From: Elusimicrobium minutum
GTDB taxonomy: Bacteria > Elusimicrobiota > Elusimicrobia > Elusimicrobiales > UBA9959
Direction: 5' to 3'
NCBI GenBank assembly: GCA_020723765.1
Contig: DYIF01000012.1
Location: 1-58,633, forward strand
DNA: 58,633 bases
In this document: piece after piece, positions 1 to 8,538 of the stretch
Layout: each line of letters begins with the position of its first letter
Numbering within the stretch: the first letter of the stretch is position 1
Program-made: the position numbers and the translations under genes
Notes under the pieces: generated by a model
Databases searched by the model: none
What the model saw: only the letters and a program-made list of their open reading frames with translations
Told to the model about the DNA's origin: nothing

Positions 1-76
1 AAAAATACTCAGGTTCTTTTAATCAAATTTACACACATCTATTGACATGACCAAAATTATGATTAATTTTCCGAAA

Positions 77-1141
77 CTATTTAATAATTTTTTTCTCAGA
101 TTTTACAATTATCGGCTGGTATATTGACGGGTTCATATATATTATATATGAATGTTTTTTTGTGTAAAAAATTTCTTTTGCGGAGTAATAAAGTTTACCT
201 TCGCCGATTAAATCTTTTATTTCGCGCTTATTAAGGTTCCGGGCAAAATCTTCTATTTTAATAGCCTCGGATTGTTTTAATTTAAGAGATGAGTCGAGAT
301 AGGTTATTCTAAACTTTTTTTCGTATTCGTCATAGACTATGGAAGCCTCCCCGTTTACATTTTCTATTATTTCATTCGGCTCTTTTATCCATTTTCCGGA
401 ATTGGAGAGAAATTCGTATTTTTTTATATTTTCAATATCCTTGGTTTTTACCCTTCCTATAAACATGGAGGAATATATATTGTTTTTGCTTTTGGAAAAT
501 CTTCCGAGGAAAAATAAATACTTTCCTTTTATAATCGCCGAGTCTCCGATTATCGTATCTTCGGCATAAAATCTGGTTCTTTTGAAATTAAACGAATTTA
601 TATCCGGTTTTGACGGAACTTCGGCTTTTACGAGTCCGGTTCCTTTAATGAAAAAGTTGCCCGCCGTTTTCGAATCGACCTCTATATCCATATAATATAC
701 GTAGAGGGTGTTTTTTATTTGTATGCCGTCGTTTGCCCATAATCTTTTAATAAAAGGATTTTCGTCTTCTTCGTATTTTATGAACTGAGAAGGAGTTTGG
801 TTTGAGTCTTTTAGAAAATCGACATCTAGTTCTTTTATGTTTTTTTCGTTTATCGGTTCGGTCATCGAAAGGGTATTAGGCGGCATCGAGGTTATATCGG
901 ATAGAGAACTAAAATCAAGAGTGGCGGTCGTTACCACAGGGCCTTTAAATTTTCCAAGCAATGTGTCTCCGTAAGTCCATAATATTTTTCTTTCTTTGTT
1001 GCCAAATTTTACTTCTATCGGAGTCGAGCCGTCCTGACCTAAAACGTAATTAAGTCTTTTTGGAATAAATATCCCCAGATTTTCGTATTCCGCTTGAAGA
1101 TTTAAAACGAATATAGAGATTAATATAAATATTTTATTCAT
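77..1141 (-). CDS. secreted DUF4185-like beta-propeller protein
   Basis: 354 residues. Residues 1-17 form a short charged-then-hydrophobic signal peptide ending near Ala17, so the product is probably exported. The body has blade-like repeats: WTYGDTLLG at 55-63, WANDG at 135-139, GDSAII near 199-204 and GEASIVYD near 264-271. These resemble the five-bladed propeller families DUF4185/DUF5005, which are related to glycoside-active proteins; I recognise the fold type, not a substrate. The gene is alone on this strand and divergent from the lipoprotein gene at 1190. Its ATG has no Shine-Dalgarno sequence, and a TAAAAT box lies six bases upstream, suggesting a leaderless mRNA. The family call is moderate and the function unknown. 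Confidence 0.6.
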   Translation of the reverse strand: MNKIFILISIFVLNLQAEYENLGIFIPKRLNYVLGQDGSTPIEVKFGNKERKILWTYGDTLLGKFKGPVVTTATLDFSSLSDITSMPPNTLSMTEPINEKNIKELDVDFLKDSNQTPSQFIKYEEDENPFIKRLWANDGIQIKNTLYVYYMDIEVDSKTAGNFFIKGTGLVKAEVPSKPDINSFNFKRTRFYAEDTIIGDSAIIKGKYLFFLGRFSKSKNNIYSSMFIGRVKTKDIENIKKYEFLSNSGKWIKEPNEIIENVNGEASIVYDEYEKKFRITYLDSSLKLKQSEAIKIEDFARNLNKREIKDLIGEGKLYYSAKEIFYTKKHSYIIYMNPSIYQPIIVKSEKKIIK

Positions 1142-1169
1142 ATGAATATTTTAACAAATTAGATATAAT
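1142..1169. promoter_or_regulatory. divergent promoter pair between the DUF4185-like gene and the lipoprotein gene
   Basis: On the minus strand a TAAAAT box at 1148-1153 sits six bases before the ATG at 1141. On the plus strand TATAAT at 1164-1169 precedes the lipoprotein gene, whose GGAGG ribosome site lies at 1181-1185. No convincing -35 hexamer is visible on either strand in this very AT-rich stretch. The minus transcript would have almost no leader, the plus transcript a leader of roughly 15 bases. Confidence 0.45.
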
Positions 1170-1189
1170 TTATTTATTATGGAGGTGTT

Positions 1190-1495
1190 ATGAGAGCGGT
1201 TTGCTTGTGTGCTTTGTTTTTTACGGCGTCCTGTTCCACCAGCGTTCAGTATAGAATTATAAAATTCGATAAAACTCCGGAAAATACATCCGCATTTAGA
1301 GAATGCCAGAGAACCTTCGCCGTGGCCACGGGGTACGATTCTTACGGATTTGAAAATCTTAAAATAAGATGCCTTTCCACTCTCGACGCCACTACCTCTT
1401 ATTACTTAAACGATTATCCACCTTCGGTTATAGACGGATGCTCCAACGTGGAGTCCGCAGGGTATACTAAATATTATATGTGTCCGATTAAATAA
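1190..1495 (+). CDS. small cysteine-rich lipoprotein, unknown function
   Basis: 101 residues. The N-terminus is a short hydrophobic signal ending in TASC, a loose lipobox with the lipidated cysteine at residue 15. The mature part (about 86 residues) has four cysteines, at 39, 61, 84 and 98, which could form two disulfides in the periplasm or outer membrane. GGAGG eight to nine bases before the ATG fixes the start. It is the first gene of a run with recO-glyQ-glyS and ends two bases before the recO start, so it is likely co-transcribed. I do not recognise the family. The lipobox lacks the usual Leu/Val/Ile at -3, so lipidation is likely but not certain. Confidence 0.6.
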   Translation: MRAVCLCALFFTASCSTSVQYRIIKFDKTPENTSAFRECQRTFAVATGYDSYGFENLKIRCLSTLDATTSYYLNDYPPSVIDGCSNVESAGYTKYYMCPIK

Positions 1496-1497
1496 CT

Positions 1498-2142
1498 ATG
1501 TATTACTGCGATAAAGGAGTAGTTTTGAGGCATAGGGATATAAACGAGGCGGATAGACTCGTTACGATATTTACAAAAGAGCGGGGAAGGATAGAGGTTA
1601 ATTTTAAAAGCGTTAGAAAATCGGAAGCCAAACTTAGAGGAATTTCGGAGCTTTTTACTTACGGCGATTATAGATTTTATTCGAAAAAACACGGTTCTGT
1701 TCCTTTATGCGTAGGCGGATCGATAATATCCTCTCATCCCCAAATCAGAGATAGTTTTGAAAAACTTATTATTCTTTCTTTTTTAAGCGATGCGGTAATA
1801 TCCTTAACTCCTTTGTATCAAAAATCGGAAGAAAAATTTAATCTTTTAATATCCGCATTGGATTATCTTTGCGAAAAAAAGTTTGTTTCGAGATGGTTTG
1901 TCCCGGTTTTCATAATGAATTTGCTTGAGTATTACGGGACCGGTTTTAAAAATACCAACTTGGGATACGATAGCGAATTCTGGTCGCTTATTCACGGGGA
2001 TTTTAATAATATGGAAAAACTTTCGAAATATGAAGATTTATATTACGACGCTATTGGTTTCGCTTTGGCTAAATTGAACGAGCATTCCGGTAAGAATTTT
2101 TCGGTTCCGGATTTTTATAATAATATCGAAAAAGTGGCGTAG
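1498..2142 (+). CDS. recO: DNA repair protein RecO
   Basis: 214 residues, a little shorter than typical RecO (about 240). The N-terminal OB fold is recognisable: GVVLRHRDINEADRLVTIFT at 7-26, then a strand-rich segment ending in YGDYRFY. The C-terminal helical domain is poorly conserved and lacks the CxxC zinc site that some RecO proteins carry. RecO works with RecR/RecF to load RecA onto gapped DNA and anneal strands. It starts two bases after the lipoprotein stop and ends 15 bases before glyQ, where GGAGG gives glyQ its own ribosome site. Co-transcription with glycyl-tRNA synthetase genes is a known arrangement. Confidence 0.9.
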   Translation: MYYCDKGVVLRHRDINEADRLVTIFTKERGRIEVNFKSVRKSEAKLRGISELFTYGDYRFYSKKHGSVPLCVGGSIISSHPQIRDSFEKLIILSFLSDAVISLTPLYQKSEEKFNLLISALDYLCEKKFVSRWFVPVFIMNLLEYYGTGFKNTNLGYDSEFWSLIHGDFNNMEKLSKYEDLYYDAIGFALAKLNEHSGKNFSVPDFYNNIEKVA

Positions 2143-2157
2143 TTTTCGGAGGAAGTT

Positions 2158-3015
2158 ATGCATTTTCAGGATCTTATAAACAAATTAAACGAGTACTGGA
2201 TAAAACAGGGTTGCGTAATGGTTCAACCTTACGATATAGAAAAAGGAGCCGGGACTTTTAATCCGGCGACTTTTTTCGGAGTTTTAACTTCAAAACCTTG
2301 GGCTGCCTGTTATGTAGAGCCTTCAAGAAGGCCGGGGGACGCGAGATTCGGGGCAAATCCGAATAGACTCGGAAAGTATTATCAATATCAAGTAATCATC
2401 AAGCCGCCTCATAAAGATATACAAAAAATTTATCTGAACTCACTAACCGCGATAGGAATCAATCTTACGGAACACGATATAAAATGGGTGGAAGACGATT
2501 GGGAATCACCTACTCTCGGAGCGAACGGAATAGGGTGGGAAGTATGGCTTGACGGTATGGAAATAACCCAGTTTACCTATTTTCAACAGATGGCTTCTTA
2601 CCAGCTTTTCCCCATAACGGTGGAGATAACTTACGGACTTGAAAGATTATGCATGTTTTCTCAGAAAAAAAACAATGTTTTCGACATTAAATGGAACGAA
2701 AAGATAACATACGGAGATGTCCATTCGGAAATGGAGAAGCAATTTTCGGCGTATAGCTTCGAGTTCAGCGATATACAGAGGATTAGAAACGAATTCGATT
2801 ATTACGAATCTCAGGTGGCTTTTTTAATAGATAAAAGCCTTTATTATCCGGCTTATGATATGGTTATGAAAGCTTCGCATAGCTTTAATCTTCTAATGGC
2901 GAGAGGCACTCTTTCCGTGGCCGAGAGGGCAAATCTTATAAAAAGAATAAGAGATATGGCTCGGCTTTGCGCAAAACTCTACATAGAAAAAAACGAGCCC
3001 GAGTTAAAAAAATAA
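2158..3015 (+). CDS. glyQ: glycyl-tRNA synthetase alpha subunit
   Basis: 285 residues, the usual length for the alpha chain of the bacterial alpha2beta2 class II glycyl-tRNA synthetase. It carries the aminoacylation core: YWIKQGCVMVQPYD at 13-26, the motif 2 region VEPSRRPGDARFGANPNR, and motif 3 ITYGLERL. It activates glycine with ATP and charges tRNA(Gly) together with GlyS. The start is fixed by GGAGG (2150-2154) before ATG. glyS follows after 18 bases with its own AAGGAG. The 15-base gap after recO leaves no room for a T-box, so regulation is probably at the operon promoter. Confidence 0.98.
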   Translation: MHFQDLINKLNEYWIKQGCVMVQPYDIEKGAGTFNPATFFGVLTSKPWAACYVEPSRRPGDARFGANPNRLGKYYQYQVIIKPPHKDIQKIYLNSLTAIGINLTEHDIKWVEDDWESPTLGANGIGWEVWLDGMEITQFTYFQQMASYQLFPITVEITYGLERLCMFSQKKNNVFDIKWNEKITYGDVHSEMEKQFSAYSFEFSDIQRIRNEFDYYESQVAFLIDKSLYYPAYDMVMKASHSFNLLMARGTLSVAERANLIKRIRDMARLCAKLYIEKNEPELKK

Positions 3016-3033
3016 AATTTAAGGAGAAAGTTT

Positions 3034-5118
3034 ATGAGTAAAAACGATGTGTTATTTGAACTTACCGTCGAAAATATCCCCCAAAGATTCGTCGTTGGGG
3101 CAAAGGAACAGCTTCTTAAAAAAGTTACGGAACTTATGAGTAAGTCGAGGTTGGAGTTTGGAGAAATCAAAGTTTACGCCACTTATAGAAGACTTACCGT
3201 GGTAATAAAAGATGTTTCTTCAAAAACCGAAAAAATAGTGGAAAAAATTTACGGACCTTCCGCAAGATTATTAAAAGACGAAAAAGGAAATTTTACCAAA
3301 GCCGCCGAAGGCTTTGCCAGATCTTGCGGAGTAAAAGTCGAGAGCTTAAAAATCGAAACCGTAGAAAAAAAAGGAGATGTTATTTGCGCCGAAAAAATAA
3401 TTAACGCCCAAAAAGCCGAAAAGGTTTTAGGTTCGGTTTTTGAACAAGCGGTTAAAGAGCTTGAGTTTCCCAAAAATATGATATGGGAAGATTCGAAATT
3501 CGTTTTTGCCAGACCCATAAGAAACATATTGGCAATTTATGGAAATAAAATAATACCTCTTAACATAGCCGGAGTTAAAAGTTCCAAAAACACTTTTACA
3601 TCTTATTTTACCGGTTTTAAGAGCATAAGCGTCAGAACGCCCCAGGATTATATGAAAACTTTGGAAAAAAATCATGTCATAGTCGACGATTTAAAAAGAA
3701 AAAATTCCATAATCAGAATAATAGAAGGGGTTGAAGCTTTTTCGAAATGCGTAGTAAACAGAGACGAGGATTTGATAGAAGAAAACCTTTACCTTTGCGA
3801 GCATCCAAGCGGCGTAGTCGTTAAATTTCCATCGGAGTTTTTAAAACTTCCTAAAGAACTTTTAAACCTGGTTATGAAAAAACAACTAAAATTTTTCTCC
3901 TGTTACGATAAAAAAGGAAATATGCTTCCGTTTTTCCTGGGCATAAGAGACGGCGTTTCAAAGGGACATAAAAACGTGGAAGAAGGTTTTCTAAATGTTT
4001 TTAAAGCAAGATGTTCCGACGCCATATTCTTCTACGATACCGATATGAAAACCGATATTTCCGTTTTTGAAGAAAAACTTAAAAAACTTCTATTCCAAAA
4101 AGAACTTGGAACGATGTACGATAAAACGCTGAGAGTCAAATCCGTATTGGAAGCGGTTATGAGAGAATTAAATATCGAAAAAAAGGAATTGTCGGATGCT
4201 TCTTCTTTTATATATTACGACCTTGTTTCAAGCGTGGTGAACGAGTTTAGCGAATTGGAAGGGATAATGAATTATTATTACGCTTCAAAGTACGGCGTAG
4301 CGGACGAAGAAATAAAAAAAGCGATAAGCGAAATATATCTTCCCAATAGTTCCGACTCAAAACTTCCATCGAATATTTATTCCGCCGTTCTCAGCCTTTC
4401 TCATAAAATAGACACTCTTGTCGGAGATTTTATAATAGGAGCAATCCCTTCCGGAAGCAACGATCCGCACGGGCTTAGAAGATACGCCGTAGGTATATTC
4501 AGGATAATAAAAGAAAACGATATTCCTCTAAGCCTTTTAAAATTAATAGAATTTTCATATAACTCATATCCGGAAGAAATAAAAAAGAAGAAAGATTTTA
4601 ATGTTTTAAAAGCGGAGCTTTTAGATTTTATATATCAAAGAATAGAAAGCATATTCGAAACCGACCGCGTATCTTCGGATATATTAAACTCCGTTAAAAA
4701 CATATTCATTAGAGAAGGAGATATAATAAGGATAATAAAGAGAATAAAAACGCTTGTCGAGATAAAAAATAAAGAGGATTTCAGAAATATTTCTCTTTTG
4801 TACAAAAGATTAAAAAATATTTGCAAGGATTTCGAAAAAACCGAAGTCCAAGAATCTCTCTTTGAAAAAGAAGAAGAAAAAATATTATATGATTATGCCT
4901 GTCGGATAGAACCTTCGGTTAATAAATTTTGCAAAGATATGGAATATCTAAAAGCGGTTAATGAAATAACCGGGCTAACCGAACCTCTTGAAAATTTTTT
5001 CAAGAACGTTATGGTAATGACCGAAAATGAAGATGTCAAAAAAAACAGGTTGGCTCTTTTAAAAAAAATATATAATTTATTTTCGGATATATCCGATATC
5101 AGTCAGATAGTTTATTAG
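3034..5118 (+). CDS. glyS: glycyl-tRNA synthetase beta subunit
   Basis: 694 residues, normal length for the beta chain. N-terminal FELTVENIPQRFV (8-20) matches the conserved FE-x-G-x-EE-x-P region in diverged form. SGSNDPHGLRRYAVGIFRII is the well-conserved HD-like/PxGLRR segment, and the C-terminal region is the anticodon-binding helical bundle. The subunit binds tRNA(Gly) and is needed for charging by GlyQ. AAGGAG stands before ATG 3034. A 9-base gap with GGGAGG leads into the next small gene. Confidence 0.97.
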   Translation: MSKNDVLFELTVENIPQRFVVGAKEQLLKKVTELMSKSRLEFGEIKVYATYRRLTVVIKDVSSKTEKIVEKIYGPSARLLKDEKGNFTKAAEGFARSCGVKVESLKIETVEKKGDVICAEKIINAQKAEKVLGSVFEQAVKELEFPKNMIWEDSKFVFARPIRNILAIYGNKIIPLNIAGVKSSKNTFTSYFTGFKSISVRTPQDYMKTLEKNHVIVDDLKRKNSIIRIIEGVEAFSKCVVNRDEDLIEENLYLCEHPSGVVVKFPSEFLKLPKELLNLVMKKQLKFFSCYDKKGNMLPFFLGIRDGVSKGHKNVEEGFLNVFKARCSDAIFFYDTDMKTDISVFEEKLKKLLFQKELGTMYDKTLRVKSVLEAVMRELNIEKKELSDASSFIYYDLVSSVVNEFSELEGIMNYYYASKYGVADEEIKKAISEIYLPNSSDSKLPSNIYSAVLSLSHKIDTLVGDFIIGAIPSGSNDPHGLRRYAVGIFRIIKENDIPLSLLKLIEFSYNSYPEEIKKKKDFNVLKAELLDFIYQRIESIFETDRVSSDILNSVKNIFIREGDIIRIIKRIKTLVEIKNKEDFRNISLLYKRLKNICKDFEKTEVQESLFEKEEEKILYDYACRIEPSVNKFCKDMEYLKAVNEITGLTEPLENFFKNVMVMTENEDVKKNRLALLKKIYNLFSDISDISQIVY

Positions 5119-5127
5119 GGAGGTGCT

Positions 5128-5433
5128 ATGAAAAAAACAAAAATAGTCGGAGGGGTTATTCTTGGGGCCGTAGCCGCTTTGGCGGTTTATTTCCTTACAA
5201 GCGATAAAACCAAGAAACAAAGAGAAAGTCTTTGTAAATGGGCGGTAGATATGAAAGCGGAGCTTATTAAAAAGATTAAAAATATGAAAGATATAAAAAA
5301 AGAAGATTACGAAAAATTGGTAGCCGAACTTTCAAAAAAATATTCCAAGCTTTCCAAAGTAAGCCAAAAAGAATTCGATAAGGTTGTCTCCGAAATAAAA
5401 GACGGGTGGAAGCATATTAAAAAAGCGATTTAA
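5128..5433 (+). CDS. small membrane-anchored lysine-rich protein (YtxH-like)
   Basis: 101 residues. One N-terminal membrane segment (about 6-24, glycine/alanine-rich) is followed by a cytoplasmic Lys/Glu-rich helix of about 75 residues that could form a coiled coil. The architecture resembles YtxH-type envelope or stress proteins, but similarity is at the level of composition only. GGAGG (5120-5124) precedes ATG, and the gene follows glyS by nine bases, so it is the last gene of that operon. Its last four bases overlap the end of the convergent barrel gene, and there is no hairpin terminator between the two. Confidence 0.6.
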   Translation: MKKTKIVGGVILGAVAALAVYFLTSDKTKKQRESLCKWAVDMKAELIKKIKNMKDIKKEDYEKLVAELSKKYSKLSKVSQKEFDKVVSEIKDGWKHIKKAI

Positions 5434-6779
5434 AAGGGGTAGTTTATCTTAACTATAGTGTTTAGACCTTCCGAACCGAAAGCGAAATCGGCCGTTCCGA
5501 CTATCTGAGGTCTTAAAACTATTCTTAAAGCGATACCCGGTCCGTATTTAAAATTTCCGGTGGATAGCTTAGATACTTTATTAGCTACGGTGGCGATATC
5601 AAGAAAAGGAGTAATCTCCAATTCAGTTAAAAATTTCATTACCGGCGCTTTTACCACGGTAAACCTTTGCTCCACATTTAGTAAAATTTTTGCTCTGTCT
5701 ACAAACCTTCCGTCTCCAGCCATCCTAAGTCCAGTAGATTCTCCCGCGGTAGGCATGGCATAGAATGGAATGTTTTCTCCGGTTTGCCACTGTAGCATAA
5801 ATCTCATCGCAGTTATGGATTTGTCTAAAAGTTTATAATTGTAATAATCCTTCATTTCTATGGTGTATAAGGAGTAATTGTAATCCGAAACAATGTTTTT
5901 TCTTGAAAAAGCCATTGAAAATATTATGTAGCTTCCTATCTTTGGAATAAAAGGGTGATCGGTGTTATCGAATAAAAACGAAAATCTGTTTGTAAAAATT
6001 TGTTTGTCTTTTGAGTATAAAGAGTATTCTATGGGATATAAGGACGAAAACTTCTCCTTTCCCACTATACCGTTTTCTATTCTATTTTCGTAGAAAGAAG
6101 GCGTATAGTCGAAGTATATATAATTTAAAATTGGAAAAGTTAAACTCGCCTCTCCTCCGTTTAAATAAAAAATATAATTTGCCTTGTCGGATTTTTTTGA
6201 ATTTGGACCGTATCCGTAGAAAGAGGATTTTGGGTTGTGCCAGGTTCTAAATTCCAGATTTAACCTCGCCTTCGTATTAAATATTTCCGGGTCGTAATAA
6301 TGCAAGAACAGCTCCTTTTGAGCCTGATCAGATAAAGAAGCTCTTAAAACAAAAAGAGATTTTTCCGTTGGAAATAAGTAATGTCTGTATGTATAAGTAT
6401 ACCCCAAATATTTGTTTTGGTTTATAGACGGAGCTATAACAGAAGACACATCGCCGTCTTTTTTCATATTCCTTATGGCCACAACGGGCATTATTCCGAA
6501 ATTAAGCCCCAGATCCTTGCTTGAGTCTGCTATGGGAAGTATTAAAAGAGGGTTTCCTTTTATGTCGAAAACAAGTTTGTCGGCTATTTTATTAAGTATT
6601 CCTTGAGGGGAAGGCTTGGTGGAAGTTATTATATTTACGACCTCGTCTCTGTCTTTTTCTTTTAAAAACTCTTTTTTATCGGCTTCTTTCAAATTTTTTA
6701 TCTCTTTTTTTTGGGTGGGAGTCGCAAAGAGATTTGCGCTTAAAACAAAAAATAAAAAGCATATAATTTTTTTGCGCAT
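5430..6779 (-). CDS. outer-membrane beta-barrel, Omp85/surface-antigen type without POTRA domains
   Basis: 449 residues. Residues 1-19 are a signal peptide ending at LFA. A charged Lys/Glu linker (about 22-50) leads into a domain of alternating amphipathic strands. Features of the bacterial surface antigen (D15/BamA barrel) family are FYGYGPNSKKSDKANYIFY, the DGRFVDRAKILLNVEQRF strand near the C-terminal third, and a final aromatic residue (KINYPF), the outer-membrane insertion signal. No POTRA repeats fit in the short N-terminal region, so this is probably a solitary barrel and not BamA itself. It has its own strong promoter (6787-6814), giving an almost leaderless mRNA. Substrate unknown. 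Confidence 0.75.
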   Translation of the reverse strand: MRKKIICFLFFVLSANLFATPTQKKEIKNLKEADKKEFLKEKDRDEVVNIITSTKPSPQGILNKIADKLVFDIKGNPLLILPIADSSKDLGLNFGIMPVVAIRNMKKDGDVSSVIAPSINQNKYLGYTYTYRHYLFPTEKSLFVLRASLSDQAQKELFLHYYDPEIFNTKARLNLEFRTWHNPKSSFYGYGPNSKKSDKANYIFYLNGGEASLTFPILNYIYFDYTPSFYENRIENGIVGKEKFSSLYPIEYSLYSKDKQIFTNRFSFLFDNTDHPFIPKIGSYIIFSMAFSRKNIVSDYNYSLYTIEMKDYYNYKLLDKSITAMRFMLQWQTGENIPFYAMPTAGESTGLRMAGDGRFVDRAKILLNVEQRFTVVKAPVMKFLTELEITPFLDIATVANKVSKLSTGNFKYGPGIALRIVLRPQIVGTADFAFGSEGLNTIVKINYPF

Positions 6780-6786
6780 AATAATT

Positions 6787-6814
6787 ATTATACCTTTTTA
6801 ATTATAAATGCCAA
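6787..6814 (-). promoter_or_regulatory. promoter of the barrel gene, TTGGCA-16-TATAAT, overlapping the end of nadE
   Basis: On the minus strand TTGGCA (6809-6814) and TATAAT (6787-6792) are separated by 16 bases. Only seven bases separate the -10 box from the ATG at 6779, and there is no ribosome binding site. The -35 hexamer lies within the last sense codons of nadE (Asn-Trp-His). Confidence 0.7.
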
Positions 6815-8418
6815 TTTTCCGATTTGACTATCGGCATCTTTCTTCCGGTTCCGAAAGATTTTTTGCTAAGTTTTAAAATAAGAGGCATCTGTCTTCTTTT
6901 ATATTCGTTTTTTTCTATTCTGGTTATTATGTTTTTCAATAGTCTTTCGTCTTTTATTTTTTTCTTAATCTCTTCAAATTCCATCTGTTCTTCCAAATAA
7001 AGCCTTATTATTTCGTCTAAAATTTCGTAAGGAGGAAGGTCGTCTTGATCTTTTTGGCCAGGCTTCAATTCCGCGGTAGGAGGCCTTTGGATTATCGATT
7101 TAGGAATAATCTCCCATTTTCCGTTAATATAATCTGAAAGCTTATAAACATCGGTTTTTAAAAGGTCGCCTATAGGAGCTATGGCTCCGCAAGTATCTCC
7201 GTATAAAGTGGAATAACCGACGGATATTTCGGATTTATTTCCGGTTGTTACAACGAGGTATCCGTATTTGTTAGAATAGCTCATCAGTATATTTCCTCTT
7301 ATTCTCGATTGAAGGTTTTGAAGCGTTATGTCTATGGTCTTTTCGTCGAGTTTAAGAGTTTTTATGTATTGTTCGTATATATCTTTTATTTCGACGATAT
7401 GATAAGCTATTCCCAAGTTTTTTGAAAGTTTTATCGCGTCGTCTATGCTTTGTTTTGAAGTAAACTTGGAAGGCATTAAAACACCCAAAACATTTTTTCT
7501 TCCCAAAGCTTTTACGCAAAGATATGCCACTATCGCCGAGTCTATCCCCCCGCTCAAACCTATAACCGCTTTTTTAAAATTTTGTTTAATGAAATAATCT
7601 TTTATTCCGCCGATTATCGCAAGTTCGATCCAGGATATGTCTTCGTTAATTTCGTTAGCATCGAAATTTTCAATATCAAGGGTTTTGACGTTTTCCTCGA
7701 AAGGCGGAAACTGATAAATTTTCCCTTTTTGGTTTATTATCATCGATGAGCCGTCGAAAACCAGTTCGTCGTTTGCACCGCAGTTGTTTGCGTAAACTAT
7801 TATGCTTTTATTCCTTTTTGATATTGATGAAAGTATTTTTTTTCTCTGAGATTGCTTTCCGTAATGATAAGGGGATGCTGATATGTTTATTATAATATCG
7901 GTACGGTAATCTTTTATTATATTTTTCTTGTAAAGGTTTTTGTCAGGAAGAAGCTCGGTATCAGACCAGATATCCTCGCATATGGTTAAAAGTATCTTTT
8001 TATTCTTAAACTTAAATGTTTTATATCTTTCTCCTTCTTCGAAATATCTTTTCTCGTCGAATATGTCGTAAGTTGGAAGAAGGTTTTTATGGAAAACATT
8101 TTTTATTTCTCCTCTATGTATAAACGCGGCTGAGTTTAGAAGTTTTTTCCCTCTTCCTTTATTAAAATCCGCAAAGCCTACGACCGCGGCCGTTTCTTTT
8201 ACAGATTTGGAAAAGAGTTTTAAGGCGTTTAAGTTTTTATTTATAAACATTTTGCTTTCAAGGATATCCAAGGGCTGATATCCGGTAAAGGTAAGTTCCG
8301 GGAAAACTATAATATCCGAACCCTCTTTGACGGCTTTTTCGTATGCTTCTTTTATCTTTTTTAGATTTCCTTCTATATCTCCGACTTTTAAATTTATCTG
8401 AGCCAATGTTATCTTCAT
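6802..8418 (-). CDS. nadE: glutamine-dependent NAD+ synthetase
   Basis: 538 residues from the ATG at 8418. An upstream in-frame TTG at 8433 would overlap the promoter -10 box and is rejected. The N-terminal carbon-nitrogen hydrolase domain has the glutaminase triad Glu41 (FPELTFTGY), Lys111 and Cys147 (LTICEDIW). The C-terminal synthetase domain has the ATP-binding P-loop GLSGGIDS at 287-294. It makes NAD+ from deamido-NAD+, ATP and glutamine in the cytoplasm. The gene has TATAAT at 8425-8430, six bases before the ATG, and no Shine-Dalgarno, so the mRNA is probably leaderless. It is divergent from rpsB and followed by the barrel gene, which has its own promoter. Confidence 0.96.
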   Translation of the reverse strand: MKITLAQINLKVGDIEGNLKKIKEAYEKAVKEGSDIIVFPELTFTGYQPLDILESKMFINKNLNALKLFSKSVKETAAVVGFADFNKGRGKKLLNSAAFIHRGEIKNVFHKNLLPTYDIFDEKRYFEEGERYKTFKFKNKKILLTICEDIWSDTELLPDKNLYKKNIIKDYRTDIIINISASPYHYGKQSQRKKILSSISKRNKSIIVYANNCGANDELVFDGSSMIINQKGKIYQFPPFEENVKTLDIENFDANEINEDISWIELAIIGGIKDYFIKQNFKKAVIGLSGGIDSAIVAYLCVKALGRKNVLGVLMPSKFTSKQSIDDAIKLSKNLGIAYHIVEIKDIYEQYIKTLKLDEKTIDITLQNLQSRIRGNILMSYSNKYGYLVVTTGNKSEISVGYSTLYGDTCGAIAPIGDLLKTDVYKLSDYINGKWEIIPKSIIQRPPTAELKPGQKDQDDLPPYEILDEIIRLYLEEQMEFEEIKKKIKDERLLKNIITRIEKNEYKRRQMPLILKLSKKSFGTGRKMPIVKSENWHL

Positions 8419-8424
8419 AATTAA

Positions 8425-8430
8425 ATTATA
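8425..8430 (-). promoter_or_regulatory. -10 box of nadE directly before the start codon
   Basis: TATAAT on the minus strand is followed by six bases and then ATG. I see no good -35 hexamer 16-19 bases upstream. It lies in the 120-base divergent region shared with the rpsB promoter. Confidence 0.55.
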
Positions 8431-8454
8431 CAAAACAAATAGCCGGTATTCTTT

Positions 8455-8490
8455 TTGATTTTGTATAAAAATTTTGTATACTTATATTAT
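8455..8490 (+). promoter_or_regulatory. promoter(s) of the rpsB operon
   Basis: Two overlapping solutions are visible: TTGATT (8455-8460), 16 bases, TATACT (8477-8482); and TTGTAT (8461-8466), 18 bases, TATTAT (8485-8490). Either gives a leader of roughly 40-50 bases before the rpsB ATG at 8539, which has GGAGG at 8524-8528. No S2-binding leader structure is obvious by eye. Confidence 0.5.
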
Positions 8491-8538
8491 ATCCCTTGAA
8501 GAAGGGTTATTTTTTTGCTTAACGGAGGATGTAAAAAA

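Noticed and set aside
42-68. TTGACA at 42-47 as a plus-strand promoter
   Set aside because: No -10 at a workable distance (the nearest boxes give spacers of 11 or 15), and no plus-strand gene follows.
2143-2157. T-box leader before glyQ (and likewise before proS at 17137-17147)
   Set aside because: The gaps are 15 and 11 bases, far too short for a T-box.
8419-8433. TTG start giving nadE five more residues
   Set aside because: The extra codons coincide with the TATAAT promoter box; the ATG at 8418 begins the conserved nitrilase-like sequence.
8515-8538. TTG start for rpsB
   Set aside because: It would translate the GGAGG ribosome site; the ATG at 8539 is correctly spaced from it.
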